From: Actinomycetes bacterium
GTDB lineage: Bacteria > Actinomycetota > Acidimicrobiia > Acidimicrobiales > JAAEMS01
Direction of reading: 5' to 3'
Assembly: GCA_024225275.1 (NCBI GenBank)
Contig: JAAEMS010000224.1
Location: 1-64,000 of the forward strand
DNA: 64,000 nt
The notes under the pieces are model-generated. The model was not told the DNA's origin, did not search any database, and saw only the letters and a list, made by a program, of their open reading frames with translations. Numbering within the stretch: position 1 is the first letter of the stretch; every line of letters starts with the position of its first letter. A program made the position numbers and the translations under genes. Shown piece after piece: positions 27,288-36,162 of this stretch.

Positions 27288-28826
27288 CTAGCGGCGACCC
27301 GAACGACTGGGGCCGGACGAGCGTCGGCTGTTACCCGACCCCTGGCCCCTCGATCCGCTGGATTTGTGCTGACCGCCACCGGAGCCATTGGGGCCAGAGC
27401 TCGAGCCGCCCCCTGAGGCCGCCTTGGCCTTGGGGCGACCCCCGCCCCGGTGGTTGGCCTGGCCCTTGGACGGAGAACCCTTGGCCGGGCGGTTCCGGGC
27501 CCGGTTCTTGGGCCCCTTGCGGGGCTTCTTGGGCTTGGGGTCGCGATCATCCTCGCCGCCCGCCTGGGCCCGACCCTTCCCGGACTGGGCCCGACCCTTC
27601 CCGGACTGACCCTTGCCATTCGAAGATCCGTTGCGACCGGGCTTGTTCGACGAGATCTTGACCGTGGGCTCCGCACGCTTGGGGCGGGGCCGCATCGAGC
27701 CCCCCTCGAGGACGTCGTCGTCGACCGGCTCGAGGACCCGGTCCACGCCGAGATCCCGCTGGAGACCCTTGACCGCCGCGGCCTTCTCGGCCGTCACGAG
27801 GGAGACAACCAGCCCGTCGGCTCCGGCCCGCCCGGTACGACCTGAGCGGTGGACGTAGTCCTTGTCGGTGGCCGGCGGATCGAAGTGGATGACCAGGCCG
27901 ACATTGTCGACATGGATCCCGCGGGCGGCGACGTCGGTGGCAACGAGAGCCTGGGCTCGACCATCGGCGAACTCCTTGAGGGCCCTCTCGCGCTGGCCCT
28001 GGGACCGGTTCCCGTGGATGGGTACCGCATCGACCCCGGCCTTGTTGAGCTGACGGGTCAGGCGGTCGGCGCCATGCTTGGTACGCGAGAACACGATGGC
28101 CGGCCAGTGCCGGTCGACGAGGCGGGCCGCGAGGGTGACTCGTTCCTCGCGCTCGACCTTCCAGAATCGGTGATCGATCTCACCCTGCTCGTCCTCGGTT
28201 CCGGCCACCTCGTGGCGGCAGGGCTTGTGCTGATAGCGCTTGACGAGCACATCAACGTCACCGTCGAGGGTGGCGGAGAACAACAGGGTCTGACGGTCCT
28301 CGCTGGTCTCGTCGGCAATACGTTTCACCGCGGGCAGGAAGCCCATGTCGGCCATCCGATCAGCCTCATCGACCACCAACATGGTGACTCGGCCGAGGTC
28401 GACGTCGCCCCGCTGGAGAAGATCCTCGAGGCGCCCCGGGCAGGCGACCATGATGTCGACCCCCTTGCGCAGGGCCCGAAGCTGCTTCTCGTAGCCGGTA
28501 CCGCCGAAGACCGCGGTGACACTGAGGTCGCGGGCCTCGGCCATTGGCTGGAGCTCATCGCGGACCTGGTTGGCCAGCTCGCGGGTGGGCACCAGGATCA
28601 GGCCGTGGGGCTGGTTGGGTCGGGCCCGATCGATGGCTGCGACGGTGGCGATTCCGAAGGCCAGGGTCTTGCCCGAGCCGGTAGGGGCCTTGCCACAAAC
28701 GTCGCGCCCGTTCAGGGCGTCGGGAAGTGTGGCCTCCTGGACAGGGAAGGGATGGGTCGCGCCGCGATCGGCCAGAACGCGCGCAAGGTCAGAGGGTACG
28801 CCGAGATCGACGAAGGTGGGGGGCAA
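27288..28826 (-). CDS. DEAD-box RNA helicase with long basic C-terminal tail
   Basis: A 512-residue ATP-dependent RNA helicase. Motifs in order from the chosen start: Q motif (FPVQ, about 27-30), Walker A APTGSGKT (46-53), PTREL, GG, TPGR variant CPGR, DEAD, SAT, and the second RecA domain with ARGIH and HRSGRTGRAG. Residues about 375-512 are Gly/Ser/Lys/Arg-rich and disordered, a typical RNA-binding tail. The start is TTG 28826, preceded by TGGAGAA at 8 nt, matching where family members begin; TTG 28922 has no such signal. Convergent with the VWA gene (12 bp apart). Confidence 0.9.
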   Translation of the reverse strand: MPPTFVDLGVPSDLARVLADRGATHPFPVQEATLPDALNGRDVCGKAPTGSGKTLAFGIATVAAIDRARPNQPHGLILVPTRELANQVRDELQPMAEARDLSVTAVFGGTGYEKQLRALRKGVDIMVACPGRLEDLLQRGDVDLGRVTMLVVDEADRMADMGFLPAVKRIADETSEDRQTLLFSATLDGDVDVLVKRYQHKPCRHEVAGTEDEQGEIDHRFWKVEREERVTLAARLVDRHWPAIVFSRTKHGADRLTRQLNKAGVDAVPIHGNRSQGQRERALKEFADGRAQALVATDVAARGIHVDNVGLVIHFDPPATDKDYVHRSGRTGRAGADGLVVSLVTAEKAAAVKGLQRDLGVDRVLEPVDDDVLEGGSMRPRPKRAEPTVKISSNKPGRNGSSNGKGQSGKGRAQSGKGRAQAGGEDDRDPKPKKPRKGPKNRARNRPAKGSPSKGQANHRGGGRPKAKAASGGGSSSGPNGSGGGQHKSSGSRGQGSGNSRRSSGPSRSGRR

Positions 28827-28942
28827 CTGGTTTTCTCCACTTGGTGGCTGGGGATGAGCCGACTTCGTGGAGGTCCACAGGTGGCGGCTCCGCCGGGCTC
28901 GACCCGACGAGGTGACCGCCAAGGTACCGGCATCGAGAGCAA

Positions 28943-28978
28943 TTGCCTCCGACTGGCGTTTGACTTACGGTCCGAAAC
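28943..28978 (+). promoter_or_regulatory. Leaderless-type promoter of the P450 gene
   Basis: TTGCCT (28943-28948), 17-nt spacer, TACGGT (28966-28971), then 7 nt to ATG 28979. Best-formed promoter in the window. Confidence 0.6.
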
Positions 28979-30175
28979 ATGAGTGACGCACAACGCCCAC
29001 CGGTAACTGACTGGACTACCGACTTCGATCACACCGACCCTCAGTACGGCCCTCGGGCGCCGGAGATCTGGGACATGCTGCGCGAAGTTTGCCCGGTAGC
29101 TCACTCGGACCGGTTCGGTGGCACATGGCTGCCGGTGCGTCACGAAGACGTGACCGAGATCGCCCACGACACTGACCACTTCAGCTCTGTCGGCGTGATC
29201 GTGTCACCCCAGAAGCCCGAGGAGGACCCCGGCCTCGGTGGTGCGCCTCCCATCACCTCCGACCCCCCGTTCCACACCTTCGCCCGGCGCCTCCTCCTAC
29301 CGGCGTTCTCCCCCAAGGCCATTGACCCGTGGGAGGAGACCACCCGCGAGGTCTGTCGTGAGCTGCTCGACGAGTTGCTGGCCGATGACCCCACCGAGGT
29401 CGATGCCGCCCTGGGATACACCCAGCACATCCCGGTACGGGTCATTGCCAAGATGCTCGGCGTCCCCGCCGAGGACGGCGACAAGTTCCGCGGCTTCATC
29501 CACCGGATCATCGAGACCCCGGGCGCCGAGTACGACCTGCCCGAAGAGGAGTCTCTCGAGTACTACCTCGACGCCGTCATCGAGGACCACCGCCAGAACC
29601 CCCGCGAGGACCTCACCCAGTTCCTGATGGACATCCGCGTCGACGACGGGCCGCTCAGCCACGAGCACGTCCGCGGCAGCATGGCCCTCCTGCTCATCGC
29701 CGGCATCGACACCACATGGTCGGCCATCGGCTCGAGTCTCTGGCACCTGGCCCAGAACCCCGATGATCGGCATCGGATCATCAACGACCCCGACGTCATT
29801 CCCTTCGCCGTCGAGGAGCTCCTCCGTTTCTATGCACCGGTCACCATGGCCCGCATCGTGGCCCAGGACGTCGAGCTCGGCGGCCAGCAGATGAAGGCCA
29901 ACGACTGGGTGCTACTCCCCTTCCCCGCGGCCAACCGCGACCCCGAAGCCTTCGACGACGCCGACCAGTTCGTGGTCGACCGGGCCAAGAACCGCCACTC
30001 GGCGTTCGGTCTGGGCATCCACCGCTGCATCGGGTCCAACCTGGCCCGCATGGAGCTACGCATCGCGGTCGAGGAATGGTTGGCCCGGGTCCCCGACTTC
30101 GAGCTCAACGGTGACGTCCGCTGGTCCGCCGGCCAGATCCGTGGCCCCCGCGAACTCCCCGTGAAGATCGGTTGA
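28979..30175 (+). CDS. Cytochrome P450
   Basis: A 398-residue soluble bacterial P450. The haem-binding loop FGLGIHRCIG puts the thiolate at Cys350, the I-helix has AGIDTTWSA (about 240-248; Thr for proton delivery), and the ExxR motif is EELLR. Length and form are those of class I enzymes that use ferredoxin; no ferredoxin or reductase gene is adjacent. A minus-35/minus-10 pair TTGCCT-17 nt-TACGGT stands 7 nt before the ATG. Substrate unknown; terpenoid, fatty-acid or sterol hydroxylation would fit the neighbourhood. Confidence 0.92.
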   Translation: MSDAQRPPVTDWTTDFDHTDPQYGPRAPEIWDMLREVCPVAHSDRFGGTWLPVRHEDVTEIAHDTDHFSSVGVIVSPQKPEEDPGLGGAPPITSDPPFHTFARRLLLPAFSPKAIDPWEETTREVCRELLDELLADDPTEVDAALGYTQHIPVRVIAKMLGVPAEDGDKFRGFIHRIIETPGAEYDLPEEESLEYYLDAVIEDHRQNPREDLTQFLMDIRVDDGPLSHEHVRGSMALLLIAGIDTTWSAIGSSLWHLAQNPDDRHRIINDPDVIPFAVEELLRFYAPVTMARIVAQDVELGGQQMKANDWVLLPFPAANRDPEAFDDADQFVVDRAKNRHSAFGLGIHRCIGSNLARMELRIAVEEWLARVPDFELNGDVRWSAGQIRGPRELPVKIG

Positions 30176-30182
30176 TCAGGCG

Positions 30183-31571
30183 TCAGAGGGCCCGGTAAGG
30201 GCCTCGGGGCACGCTTCTGGCCTGGTTGGCGGAGCCCACAATCGTCTGGCCTTCGGCCATGACTTCTCCCCGCAGGATCGTGTATTGAGGCCAGCCGGTC
30301 ACCTCCCAGCCGTCGTAAACCGAGTAGTCGGCGTTGCCCAGCATCGACGCGCCGTCGATCACCCGCTCGGCTTCGGGGTCCCATACCACGAGGTCGGCGT
30401 CGGCACCCACTGCGATCGTGCCCTTCCGGGGGTATAGACCGAACAGCTTGGCCGGGTTGGTCGAGGTCACCTCGACGAAACGCTCCACACTGATGCGACC
30501 CGGCCGTACCCCTTCGGACCAGAGCATGGGCAGACAGGTCTCGAGGTCGGACACCCCTTGGCGGAGATCGGTGGCGTCGGTGGCCGGGTCGAGCTTCTGT
30601 TCAAGTGTCCACGGCGCATGATCGGTGGCCACCACCTCGACATCACCCGATCCGATCCCCGACCACAAGGCATCACGATCGAACTGATCACGCAGAGGGG
30701 GCGCGCCGGAATACTTGGCACCATCCGGGTCGAGGAAGCGTTCGCGGGTCAGGTGGAGATAGAGGGGCCGGGTCTCGACGTGGACGGGAACACCCCGGCT
30801 GCGGGCGTCACGGCAGGCGAACAAGGCCTCGGACGATGCCAGGTGGACGACATAGACCGGGCAGCCAGTGGTCTCCCCGAAGGCAATGGCCCGATGGGTG
30901 GCCACCGCCTCAGCCCGAACGGGACGGGCCTCCGGGTAGAACTCGACCCCGGTCCTTCCCTCCTCGCGAAGGATCTCGCAACAGCAGGACATGATGGCTG
31001 CATCCTCGCAGTGCACCAGCGCGACCCCGCCGGCGGCGGCCACTCGTCGCATCGCGTCCAGGTAGCGCCCGACCTGACGATCGAATCGGTGGAACGACAG
31101 GAAGATCTTGAGGCTGGTGTATCCGTCCGATTGGAGTCCGGCAATCTGGTCGAGGTTGGTGTCGTCGGCGTCGAGCAGCACCGGGTGGAGGAAGGTGTCA
31201 CACAGACTGAGCTCGGCCGCGACCGCCTCATCACGCTCGAGCGCGGTGCGCATGTCCGAGCCGGGATCGGGAAAGGTGATGTTGCCAACGGTGGTCACCC
31301 CTCCGGCCAGGGCAGCCTCGGTACCCGACCGGAAGTCATCCACCCACGTCCAGCCCCCCTCACGGCTGGAGGGAGGGGTGAGGTGAACGTGGGGATCGAT
31401 TCCCCCCGGCAGCACCCACCGGCTGGTGGCGTCGATCTCGCGGCCGGCCCGACCCGAGCCTCCGAGCTGATCGATGACACCGTCGCGTACCCAGATATCG
31501 GTCTCGTGGGTCCCGCCCCCGGTTACGACGGTGCCACCCCGGATCACCAGATCGTGGACCACCGGTCTCAT
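30183..31571 (-). CDS. Dihydropyrimidinase/D-hydantoinase-family amidohydrolase
   Basis: A 462-residue cyclic-amidase of the amidohydrolase superfamily. Metal ligands are visible in GGIDPHVHL (about 56-64), the carboxylated-lysine position in SLKIFLS (about 152-158), VHCEDA, VVHLAS and the catalytic Asp in ATDHAPW (about 313-319). It should open hydantoin or dihydropyrimidine-like rings. Its ATG at 31571 overlaps the stop of the upstream TIMP-like gene (ATGA), so the two are coupled although their functions look unrelated. Convergent with the P450 gene, 7 bp apart. Confidence 0.88.
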   Translation of the reverse strand: MRPVVHDLVIRGGTVVTGGGTHETDIWVRDGVIDQLGGSGRAGREIDATSRWVLPGGIDPHVHLTPPSSREGGWTWVDDFRSGTEAALAGGVTTVGNITFPDPGSDMRTALERDEAVAAELSLCDTFLHPVLLDADDTNLDQIAGLQSDGYTSLKIFLSFHRFDRQVGRYLDAMRRVAAAGGVALVHCEDAAIMSCCCEILREEGRTGVEFYPEARPVRAEAVATHRAIAFGETTGCPVYVVHLASSEALFACRDARSRGVPVHVETRPLYLHLTRERFLDPDGAKYSGAPPLRDQFDRDALWSGIGSGDVEVVATDHAPWTLEQKLDPATDATDLRQGVSDLETCLPMLWSEGVRPGRISVERFVEVTSTNPAKLFGLYPRKGTIAVGADADLVVWDPEAERVIDGASMLGNADYSVYDGWEVTGWPQYTILRGEVMAEGQTIVGSANQARSVPRGPYRAL

Positions 31572-32140
31572 GAGCCGCCCTCGGATCGGGCCGACCGCCA
31601 GCGCAGGACCCGCCAGCCGACGAACAAGCCGAGGCTGATGATGATCACCTGAGCCAGGAGCCGACCAACAGTCGTCGTGGCCGGGGCCCCCTCGAAGGCC
31701 ATCTGGGTGGGAGGACCTTCGGGGAGTTCAGCATCCATGACCGCGGCCGCGAGGGTGACTTCGTCGGTGATCGAGCAGAGGCCCACCGCGCCCTGGCCCT
31801 CACTCGAGTGGACAAGCGTGGCGACCTCGTCGCCCACCTCCCACGTGAAACCGCAACCCGCGCTGTCTTGGCCGGGCGACACCACCTCGATGGTGTCCGC
31901 CACGTTGCCCAGCAGGTCCCCGGTGACCTCCAGTGTGTACCAATCTCCCTGGCGGTCAATGACCGTCGCCACCACCGCGGCGCTGGAACCATCGAGGCTC
32001 CAACCGGTGACGGGCACACAGCTGCACCCAGCAGCGGGCGCCGCGAGGGGGACACCGAGGAATCCGGCCATGAGAGCCAGACCGATGAGAAGGCGGGTCA
32101 GACGCAGAGCTCGCCCTCCTCGGTGAGGCCCCGCCGGCAA
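31568..32140 (-). CDS. Secreted TIMP/NTR-like membrane-anchored protein
   Basis: A signal-peptide-like stretch (LLIGLALMAGFLGVPLAAP) ends before CSC, the N-terminal Cys-x-Cys that opens bacterial TIMP/netrin-like domains. A beta-rich region with two more cysteines follows, then a C-terminal helix (VIIISLGLFVGW) and a basic end, so it is anchored to the outer face of the membrane. TTG 32140 is the only standard start before the signal peptide (190 aa); AGGAGG lies inside this region and would favour a start a few codons later, but only CTG is available. It overlaps the lipoprotein gene upstream by 43 bp. Function unknown. Confidence 0.65.
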   Translation of the reverse strand: MPAGPHRGGRALRLTRLLIGLALMAGFLGVPLAAPAAGCSCVPVTGWSLDGSSAAVVATVIDRQGDWYTLEVTGDLLGNVADTIEVVSPGQDSAGCGFTWEVGDEVATLVHSSEGQGAVGLCSITDEVTLAAAVMDAELPEGPPTQMAFEGAPATTTVGRLLAQVIIISLGLFVGWRVLRWRSARSEGGS

Positions 32141-32928
32141 AGAGCGGTGGCTTCGACGCTCTTCAAGCCGAAGCCGCCCTCGCCGGGGGCGGCGAAGATG
32201 ACCAGCCGGTCGCCGGCCAAGGCGTCATCGGGGTAATTGGAGACATCGATGGTGATCTCGCCGAGATCGCCGACCGAGCCTTCAACCACGACCACGATCG
32301 AGGGTTCCGCACCATCGAAGTCCGCGTAGACCGCAGCCACCGTCTGGCCGAGGTCGTCGAGCTCAGTCGCGAACGGGATCTCACCGTCGAGCCGTTCGAT
32401 CACCCATGCCGTGTCGTCGCGGGTTGCCGCCATCGGGGCCAAGAAGGCTGAGCTGGCCCAGACGAAGCCATTGGCTCCGAGGTCGAGCTCCCACCAGGAG
32501 GACCGGGGCAGGAGCCGCTTGCGCCCGGTCATGAGGAGCCCGGAGTCGGTGGGGTCGAGCTCGACGACGACCGGCTGGTCGCTGCCGGGCATGAGGCGGG
32601 CGTTCAGAGTGTCGTCGAACCGAACCGAACGGACACCGACCTCGGTGCCCTCGAGCGGTCCGATATCGAAGTCCTCGCCGGCCAGTTCGGCGGCGGGGAT
32701 GGGAGTGAGCTGGGGGTCGGCCGTGGCGACGACGGGAACCTCGGTCGTGGTCGGGCTGGAAGGAGACGGCTCTACCGTCGTTGGCGAGGCGACAGCCGTG
32801 GTCGTCGAGGCCGAGGGGTCCCCGACATCGATGGTGGTGTCGGCCGTCCCGACTCCACCCGAGTCAGAACCACAGGCCGCGGCCACCATGACGAGCACCA
32901 GGAGGGGAGCGATCCGCTTCGTTCGCAT
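32098..32928 (-). CDS. Lipoprotein of unknown function
   Basis: A 276-residue lipoprotein: signal ending MVAAAC-GSD (Cys19), a Ser/Thr/Pro-rich linker (about 38-75), then a globular domain. The start of that domain (about 90-150) resembles a bacterial SH3-like fold: the short strands and LNARLMPGSDQPVV are typical, with WWELDLGANGFVWASS as the closing strands. The C-terminal 100 residues are acidic and beta-rich. Start ATG 32928 with CTAGGGG just upstream. First of three same-strand genes ending with the hydantoinase; its partner is the TIMP-like protein. Confidence 0.75.
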   Translation of the reverse strand: MRTKRIAPLLVLVMVAAACGSDSGGVGTADTTIDVGDPSASTTTAVASPTTVEPSPSSPTTTEVPVVATADPQLTPIPAAELAGEDFDIGPLEGTEVGVRSVRFDDTLNARLMPGSDQPVVVELDPTDSGLLMTGRKRLLPRSSWWELDLGANGFVWASSAFLAPMAATRDDTAWVIERLDGEIPFATELDDLGQTVAAVYADFDGAEPSIVVVVEGSVGDLGEITIDVSNYPDDALAGDRLVIFAAPGEGGFGLKSVEATALCRRGLTEEGELCV

Positions 32929-32964
32929 ACCCCTAGCTTGACCGGTTCGCGGCCCCGGGCGGCG

Positions 32965-34062
32965 TCACTCGCCCCGGATCCCCATCTGGCGGGCAATGGC
33001 GGTGTCGGCCTCGGCCAGAAGGCCGGCCATCCGGTCGGCCACCGGTACGACCTCGTCGAAGTAGCCAACGCTCTGTCCGGCCCCCGCGTGTACCAGCGGA
33101 GCGACCGAGTGTTCGTCGATGGCGCCCAGCAGGTCGCCGACCAGGACGTCCTGGTAGGGCATCTTGAGGGGGCTGGGCGCGTCGTCGGCCTCCCACTCGT
33201 CGCTCCAGGAGGTGCGGATCTGTCGGAACGTCTTGCCGCTCTCGCTCCGGGTGATCACCGTGTCGCCGATGCCGGCGGCCAGCATCTTGTCGACCGCGAT
33301 GGGGTTCATGTGGGCGACGTACTCGTCGGTGAGCATCCAGGCAGTACCCATCCAGACTCCCTGGGCGCCGAGGGCGAGCGAGGCGGCGATGTGTCGACCG
33401 GTCGCCACTCCTCCCGCGGCCAGGACCGGAATGTCGCCCGCCAGGTCGACGATCTTCGGGACGAGGGAGAAGGTCCCGATGGGGCCGGTGTGGGCGCCCG
33501 CGTCGTAGCCCTGGGCCACCAACATGTCCACCCCGGCGTCGAGGGCCCGACGCACGTGCCGGGGACTACCGATGAGGGCCAGGGTGGTCTTGCCCATCTC
33601 CTTGGCCCGCTCGACGGCGTCGCGGGGAGCGCCGATGCCACAGGCGAACAGGTTGACCTCGCTCGCCATGACGGCCTCGAGTTGCTCGGCCTCGATCTCG
33701 GACGAGCGGATGAAGCGGGTGCGGGCGCCCGGCCCCGAGGGATCGGGAACCTCGTACTTGTCGACCAGGCCCTGCACGAACTCCTTGTGCCCCGCCGGAA
33801 TCGCGGCCTCGATGTCGTCACGACTGTTGTGCTCGGGCATGCCTGGGGGCATCACCAGGTCGACCCCGAAGGGCTTGTCGCCGACCAGCCGCCGGATCTC
33901 GGCCAGCTCTTCGCGGATCTCGTTCGGGAAGCGGCGGGTGGCCCCGTAGACACCGAACCCGCCGGCATTGGTGATGGAGGCGACGGTGGCGACATCGTGG
34001 GCGAAGCCAAAGATGGGGTGCAGGATGCCGAGGTGGTCGCAAATGGGGGTGCGCAGGGCCAT
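32965..34062 (-). CDS. Nitronate monooxygenase-family flavoprotein
   Basis: A 365-residue FMN TIM-barrel protein of the NMO / 2-nitropropane dioxygenase family, which oxidises alkyl nitronates; some members are enoyl reductases. Diagnostic segments are the N-terminal HPIFGFAHDVATVASITNAG region, VAQGYDAGAHTG (about 190-201, the catalytic-His loop) and the phosphate-binding AAGGVATGRH and GAQGVWMGTAW. Start ATG 34062; a 16-codon frame upstream ends with TGATG across this start and may drive coupled translation. Confidence 0.88.
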   Translation of the reverse strand: MALRTPICDHLGILHPIFGFAHDVATVASITNAGGFGVYGATRRFPNEIREELAEIRRLVGDKPFGVDLVMPPGMPEHNSRDDIEAAIPAGHKEFVQGLVDKYEVPDPSGPGARTRFIRSSEIEAEQLEAVMASEVNLFACGIGAPRDAVERAKEMGKTTLALIGSPRHVRRALDAGVDMLVAQGYDAGAHTGPIGTFSLVPKIVDLAGDIPVLAAGGVATGRHIAASLALGAQGVWMGTAWMLTDEYVAHMNPIAVDKMLAAGIGDTVITRSESGKTFRQIRTSWSDEWEADDAPSPLKMPYQDVLVGDLLGAIDEHSVAPLVHAGAGQSVGYFDEVVPVADRMAGLLAEADTAIARQMGIRGE

Positions 34063-34112
34063 CAGGGTGCGTCCTGCGGGTTCTGGAATGCGACCGGGTA
34101 GCCGACGTGCAT
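34062..34112 (-). pseudogene. Leader fragment of an LLM-type oxidoreductase upstream of the NMO gene
   Basis: A 16-codon frame, MHVGYPVAFQNPQDAP, with its own AAGGGGGAG signal. It looks like the first strand of an LLM-class oxidoreductase (compare KLSTTIGFNGD at the window start and KLGYVLPNNWG at 46578), cut off at once. Its TGA overlaps the NMO start as TGATG. Either a remnant or a leader peptide now used for translational coupling. The upstream bases recur at 35452. Confidence 0.4.
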
Positions 34113-34147
34113 GTTCTCCCCCTTGGTGGCGTGCCTCGACGCTACTG
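34104..34147. repeat. 44-bp imperfect direct repeat, copy 1 (copy 2 at 35452-35497)
   Basis: GACGTGCATGTTCTCCCC through GCTACTG here matches 35452-35497 with about five substitutions and a small gap. Both copies cover a minus-strand Shine-Dalgarno and the start ATGCACGTC. They bracket the methyltransferase gene and the decayed chimera, so they probably mark a past duplication or recombination. Confidence 0.75.
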
Positions 34148-34224
34148 GGGAGGCCGCTAGCCGTCACATGGCGAGGATTCGGCACCCACTTCAGAGTCGA
34201 TCGAGTTTGTGAACCTGGCGTCCG

Positions 34225-34236
34225 TAGCCTTGGGGA
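34225..34236 (+). promoter_or_regulatory. Leaderless-type promoter box, methyltransferase 34237
   Basis: TAGCCT (34225-34230) followed by 6 nt and ATG. Confidence 0.5.
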
Positions 34237-35097
34237 ATGGCTGATGGGTTCAGTGTTCCGTTGACGGTTGAACAGATGTATGGCGATTGGGGTATGGAGT
34301 GGGAGGACGCTATTGCGAAGACCGACTCCAGCCTGGGCCCGAGGCCTCGCACATCGATGTACGAGACCTTGGGGGCCTGGGGGATCAGCCCGGGCAGCCA
34401 TGTCCTCGATATCGGAGGACGCGATGGCGCCCAGGCCCTTGACCTCGCTGAACGGTTCGGGGTTCGGGTGCTGTCGGTCGATCCGGTCCAAGCCAACATC
34501 GACGCCGGGGCCGAACCGATCGCCGACCATGAGCACGGTCACCTCGTTGAGAGCAGGATCGGGTCGATCGATGCCATCCCGGCGGGTGATGACACCTTCG
34601 AGGCGGTCTTCTCGCGGGACATGATGGGCCATGTCGCGGATCTCGAGGGGGCGCTCGGTGAGTGCCGGCGGGTGTTGAAGCCGGGCGGGGTGATGGTGAT
34701 CCATGACGTCTTTGCCACACCATTGCTGGAACCGGCGGAATCGGCTCGGTTGTGTGCGGATCTGGCTCAGGTGCCTGAACGTCTTGATATCGGGTTGTTC
34801 GAACGGATCGTCGAGCAGGCCGGATTCGTGATCGAGTCGGTCGACCGGGTGGGGTCTGAGTGGCTCGAACATCTGCTCGAGCCAGAGGACGGCGAGAAGA
34901 GGCTGTTGCGGGCCGCCCGCCTCAACCGGGACCGGGACCAGTTCGTGGAGGCGATGGGTGTCGTGCCCTTTCGGGTGGTTCAGGCCAACAACCTGTGGAC
35001 GATCTACCGCATGATCGGCAAGCTCGAAGACCGCGTCTATCTGATCCGGTCCCAGGGCGGACCGACCGACTCCACCGGGACCGGCCACACCGCCTGA
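34237..35097 (+). CDS. SAM-dependent class I methyltransferase
   Basis: A 286-residue methyltransferase. Motif I is VLDIGGRDG (about 56-64), with the acidic ribose-binding residue in LSVDP (about 79-83), the motif II region AVFSRDMMGHV and the motif III-like LKPGGVMVIHD (about 146-156). The C-terminal 100 residues are extra helices that may bind substrate. A TAGCCT box lies 6 nt before the ATG (leaderless pattern). The first 20 codons use more A/T-ending codons than neighbours. It lies inside a rearranged stretch. Substrate unknown. Confidence 0.85.
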   Translation: MADGFSVPLTVEQMYGDWGMEWEDAIAKTDSSLGPRPRTSMYETLGAWGISPGSHVLDIGGRDGAQALDLAERFGVRVLSVDPVQANIDAGAEPIADHEHGHLVESRIGSIDAIPAGDDTFEAVFSRDMMGHVADLEGALGECRRVLKPGGVMVIHDVFATPLLEPAESARLCADLAQVPERLDIGLFERIVEQAGFVIESVDRVGSEWLEHLLEPEDGEKRLLRAARLNRDRDQFVEAMGVVPFRVVQANNLWTIYRMIGKLEDRVYLIRSQGGPTDSTGTGHTA

Positions 35098-35121
35098 AGG
35101 TCTCATCTTGGTCAGCGGGGG

Positions 35122-35460
35122 TCATCTGCTCGAGTTCGGCCCCAGCCCAGGTCTTGGTGAACACGCCGTGGTCGACCACCAGGCACAGATGGCCACGCGG
35201 TCGGGCTGCTTCATGACCTCCGCGACCAGACCGGGCCCACCAGCCACCGCCCCCACCCGGTAGCCGGGGATGGCGAGGTCCTTCGAAAAGCTGTGCAGGC
35301 TGATGACGTGGTCGTCCCAGCCGGGCCGGGCGAAGAGGTCCCGGTTGGGGGCCTCGGTCCAGGTCATGCCCGCGAACTCGCCATCGTGCTCGGGGCAACC
35401 CTGCTCGAGCCTGTCGGTGATCATGCGGGCGTACTCGAGGAAACGCTGACGGACGTGCAT
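35122..35460 (-). pseudogene. Decayed chimera of LLM-like and aminotransferase fragments
   Basis: A 112-codon frame starting MHVRQRFLEYARMI. Its middle (residues about 41-85) is nearly identical to residues 217-260 of the intact aminotransferase at 36163 but lacks everything around it. Nucleotides 35183-35340 match 36515-36672 with four mismatches; the next 22 bp (35163-35184) match 36285-36306, so about 208 bp are deleted and the reading frame changes. The first 40 residues do not come from the aminotransferase and resemble part of an LLM oxidoreductase (RFLEYARMI and EHDGEF); this origin is tentative. No active enzyme can result. Confidence 0.75.
35183..35340. repeat. 158-bp duplication of part of the aminotransferase gene (other copy 36515-36672)
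   Basis: The two segments, 1332 bp apart in direct orientation, differ at only four positions by eye. The low divergence means either a recent duplication or ongoing gene conversion between pseudogene and gene. Confidence 0.9.
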
Positions 35461-35491
35461 GATCTCCCCTTTCGTGGCGTGAGCCTCGGAG

Positions 35492-35923
35492 CTACTGCCC
35501 AGTTGGTCGGCGGCGCAGGAGGAGTTGGAGGACGGCGAAGCCGGCGACGCCCAACCCGATGAGGCCCATGATCACCGCGCCTTCGGTCGACAGGAGGCCG
35601 AGGGTGAGCACGACGACGGTGGCGGCGACCCACACCCAGTCGGCGAGGGACACGAGGAGCGCTCCGGCGGTCAGCCGTTCGGTTGATGTCCGGGCGGTGA
35701 GCGCCACGTCGAGACCGAACAGGACCAGGCCGATCGACACGAGACGAACGACCCGGACAGGGTCGACGCCAAGGTGCTCGGCGACCGGGTTGGTGGCGAA
35801 GGCTCCCACCAGGCCGAACCCCACGGACGTGGTGGCGTTGGCGGCGAGCACGAGCCGGAGACGGCGTTCTGGTGTGGAGGTCGTCGTGGGGTTGGACCAG
35901 GTGAGGACACTGGTGGTTGTCAT
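35492..35923 (-). CDS. Small four-helix membrane protein of unknown function
   Basis: A 143-residue protein with hydrophobic segments at about 22-44, 54-77, 84-106 and 111-133, short basic loops and a basic C-terminus. Nothing marks a known family. ATG 35923 is the first start, and the product gives four clean helices from there. The 3-prime end lies in the second copy of the 44-bp repeat. The gap 35924-36162 holds a 45-codon plus-strand frame (36030) with a GGAGG signal, which I cannot support further. Confidence 0.6.
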   Translation of the reverse strand: MTTTSVLTWSNPTTTSTPERRLRLVLAANATTSVGFGLVGAFATNPVAEHLGVDPVRVVRLVSIGLVLFGLDVALTARTSTERLTAGALLVSLADWVWVAATVVVLTLGLLSTEGAVIMGLIGLGVAGFAVLQLLLRRRPTGQ

Positions 35924-36162
35924 GCCCTGATGGTCACCCGGCGAGGGAACGGTGACGATTGCCTGCGGGGTAGGCGAGCGGGGTGGTTGGGGGTGGAACG
36001 GGCCCAGCGTGGGCTGGAGGCGACCGGCATGAGTCATTCTGAGGCGACCCGGACTGAGCTGGTGGATTCCGCCGCCTGCCAGCGGCGAAGGGCGCAACTC
36101 GCGGCCCGAGGTGGCGGCACTCCAGAGGCCAACGAGAGGGCAGTGGCGCCGGGAAGCCTCGC

